A stretch of DNA of 6,130 nt from Desulfosporosinus sp. (GTDB lineage Bacteria; Bacillota; Desulfitobacteriia; Desulfitobacteriales; Desulfitobacteriaceae): contig JADQBO010000258.1 of the NCBI GenBank assembly GCA_016278585.1, forward strand, positions 1 to 6,130. The letters are read 5' to 3'. The notes beneath the pieces are model-generated. The model was not told where the DNA came from. It made no database searches and was given only the letters and a program-made list of their open reading frames with translations. A program made the position numbers and the translations under genes. Positions 5,832-6,130 of this stretch are shown here, in pieces (positions within the stretch are counted from its first letter, which is position 1; each line of letters opens with the position of its first letter).

Positions 5832-6130
5832 TTAGAGAGTTTTAAGAACGATTCGAGCTTGTTCTAAAGTTTGATCAATGTCCGACTCTGTATGTGCGGT
5901 TGATAAAAAGACTGCTTCAAATTGACTGGGAGCTAAGTAAATACCATGTTCTAACATGCCACGGAAAAACTTAGCAAAGCGTTCCACATCGGATGTGCAT
6001 GCACTGGCATAGTCCTTGACGGGAGTGTTTGTAAAAAAGGCCGAGAACATGGCGCCAACGGCATTCACCCAGGTAGGAAGTCCCGCTTCTTGAGCAAGTT
6101 GCTTTAACCCTTCAGAGAGCCGGGTCGTCT
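5832..6130 (-). CDS. hemL: Glutamate-1-semialdehyde 2,1-aminomutase, C-terminal fragment at window edge
   Basis: The C-terminal 98 residues plus the stop codon of HemL; the rest lies beyond the right edge and the frame is open to it. Recognisable family segments are VNAVGAMFSAFFT, then SDVERFAKFFRGMLEHGIYLAPSQFE, FLSTAHTESDIDQTLEQAR and the final ALKTL-like tail (here IVLKTL). HemL is a PLP enzyme that converts glutamate-1-semialdehyde to 5-aminolevulinate, the committed C5 route to heme, siroheme and corrinoids. The PLP lysine lies upstream of the visible part. A GTG at 6066-6068 is an internal valine codon, not a start, because homologous sequence continues upstream of it. The neighbouring diheme cytochrome on the same strand fits a heme-related locus. 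Confidence 0.93.
   Translation of the reverse strand, partial: TTRLSEGLKQLAQEAGLPTWVNAVGAMFSAFFTNTPVKDYASACTSDVERFAKFFRGMLEHGIYLAPSQFEAVFLSTAHTESDIDQTLEQARIVLKTL

Overview
The window looks like chromosomal DNA of an anaerobic, spore-forming, sulfate- or metal-reducing Firmicute of the Desulfosporosinus/Desulfitobacterium type. This is inferred from the gene set: a YtpB-type large terpene synthase (typical of endospore formers), a Gram-positive style TatA, an exported small diheme c-type cytochrome beside a heme-synthesis gene, a CitT/DiT-type dicarboxylate transporter, strong AGGAGG-like ribosome sites and moderately AT-rich DNA. No rRNA, tRNA, CRISPR array, insertion sequence or phage gene was seen, and no gene-free stretch exceeds about 215 bases.

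Layout. Five genes and two edge fragments are visible; all but one read on the minus strand. From the left: the N-terminal 331 codons of a DUF2600/YtpB terpene synthase (1-995, cut by the left edge); a bidirectional terminator-like hairpin; a lone tatA (1160-1372); a weaker hairpin; a cytosolic ClpP/SppA-fold serine protease of the SDH type (1594-2358, TTG start); a strong 12-bp hairpin; a DASS-family anion transporter (2547-3986). A divergent intergenic region with nested inverted repeats follows. Then comes the only plus-strand gene (4154-5356), a three-TM membrane metallopeptidase with HEYAH and a downstream EGLA glutamate, in noticeably AT-richer DNA. It converges across a long hairpin with a small membrane-anchored diheme cytochrome (5459-5755). 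The C-terminal 99 codons of hemL (5832-6130) run off the right edge.

How the genes relate. Most seem to be single-gene units separated by hairpins. The one convincing functional pairing is hemL with the diheme cytochrome (heme supply and a heme protein, same strand, 76 bases apart). TatA moves folded proteins such as redox enzymes, which suits a respiratory lifestyle, but no tatC is present here. Nothing seen amounts to a wholly new multi-gene system. The best leads are the membrane gluzincin with its peculiar leader, the DASS transporter with an unusual first substrate motif, and the cytochrome leader with two competing hairpins.
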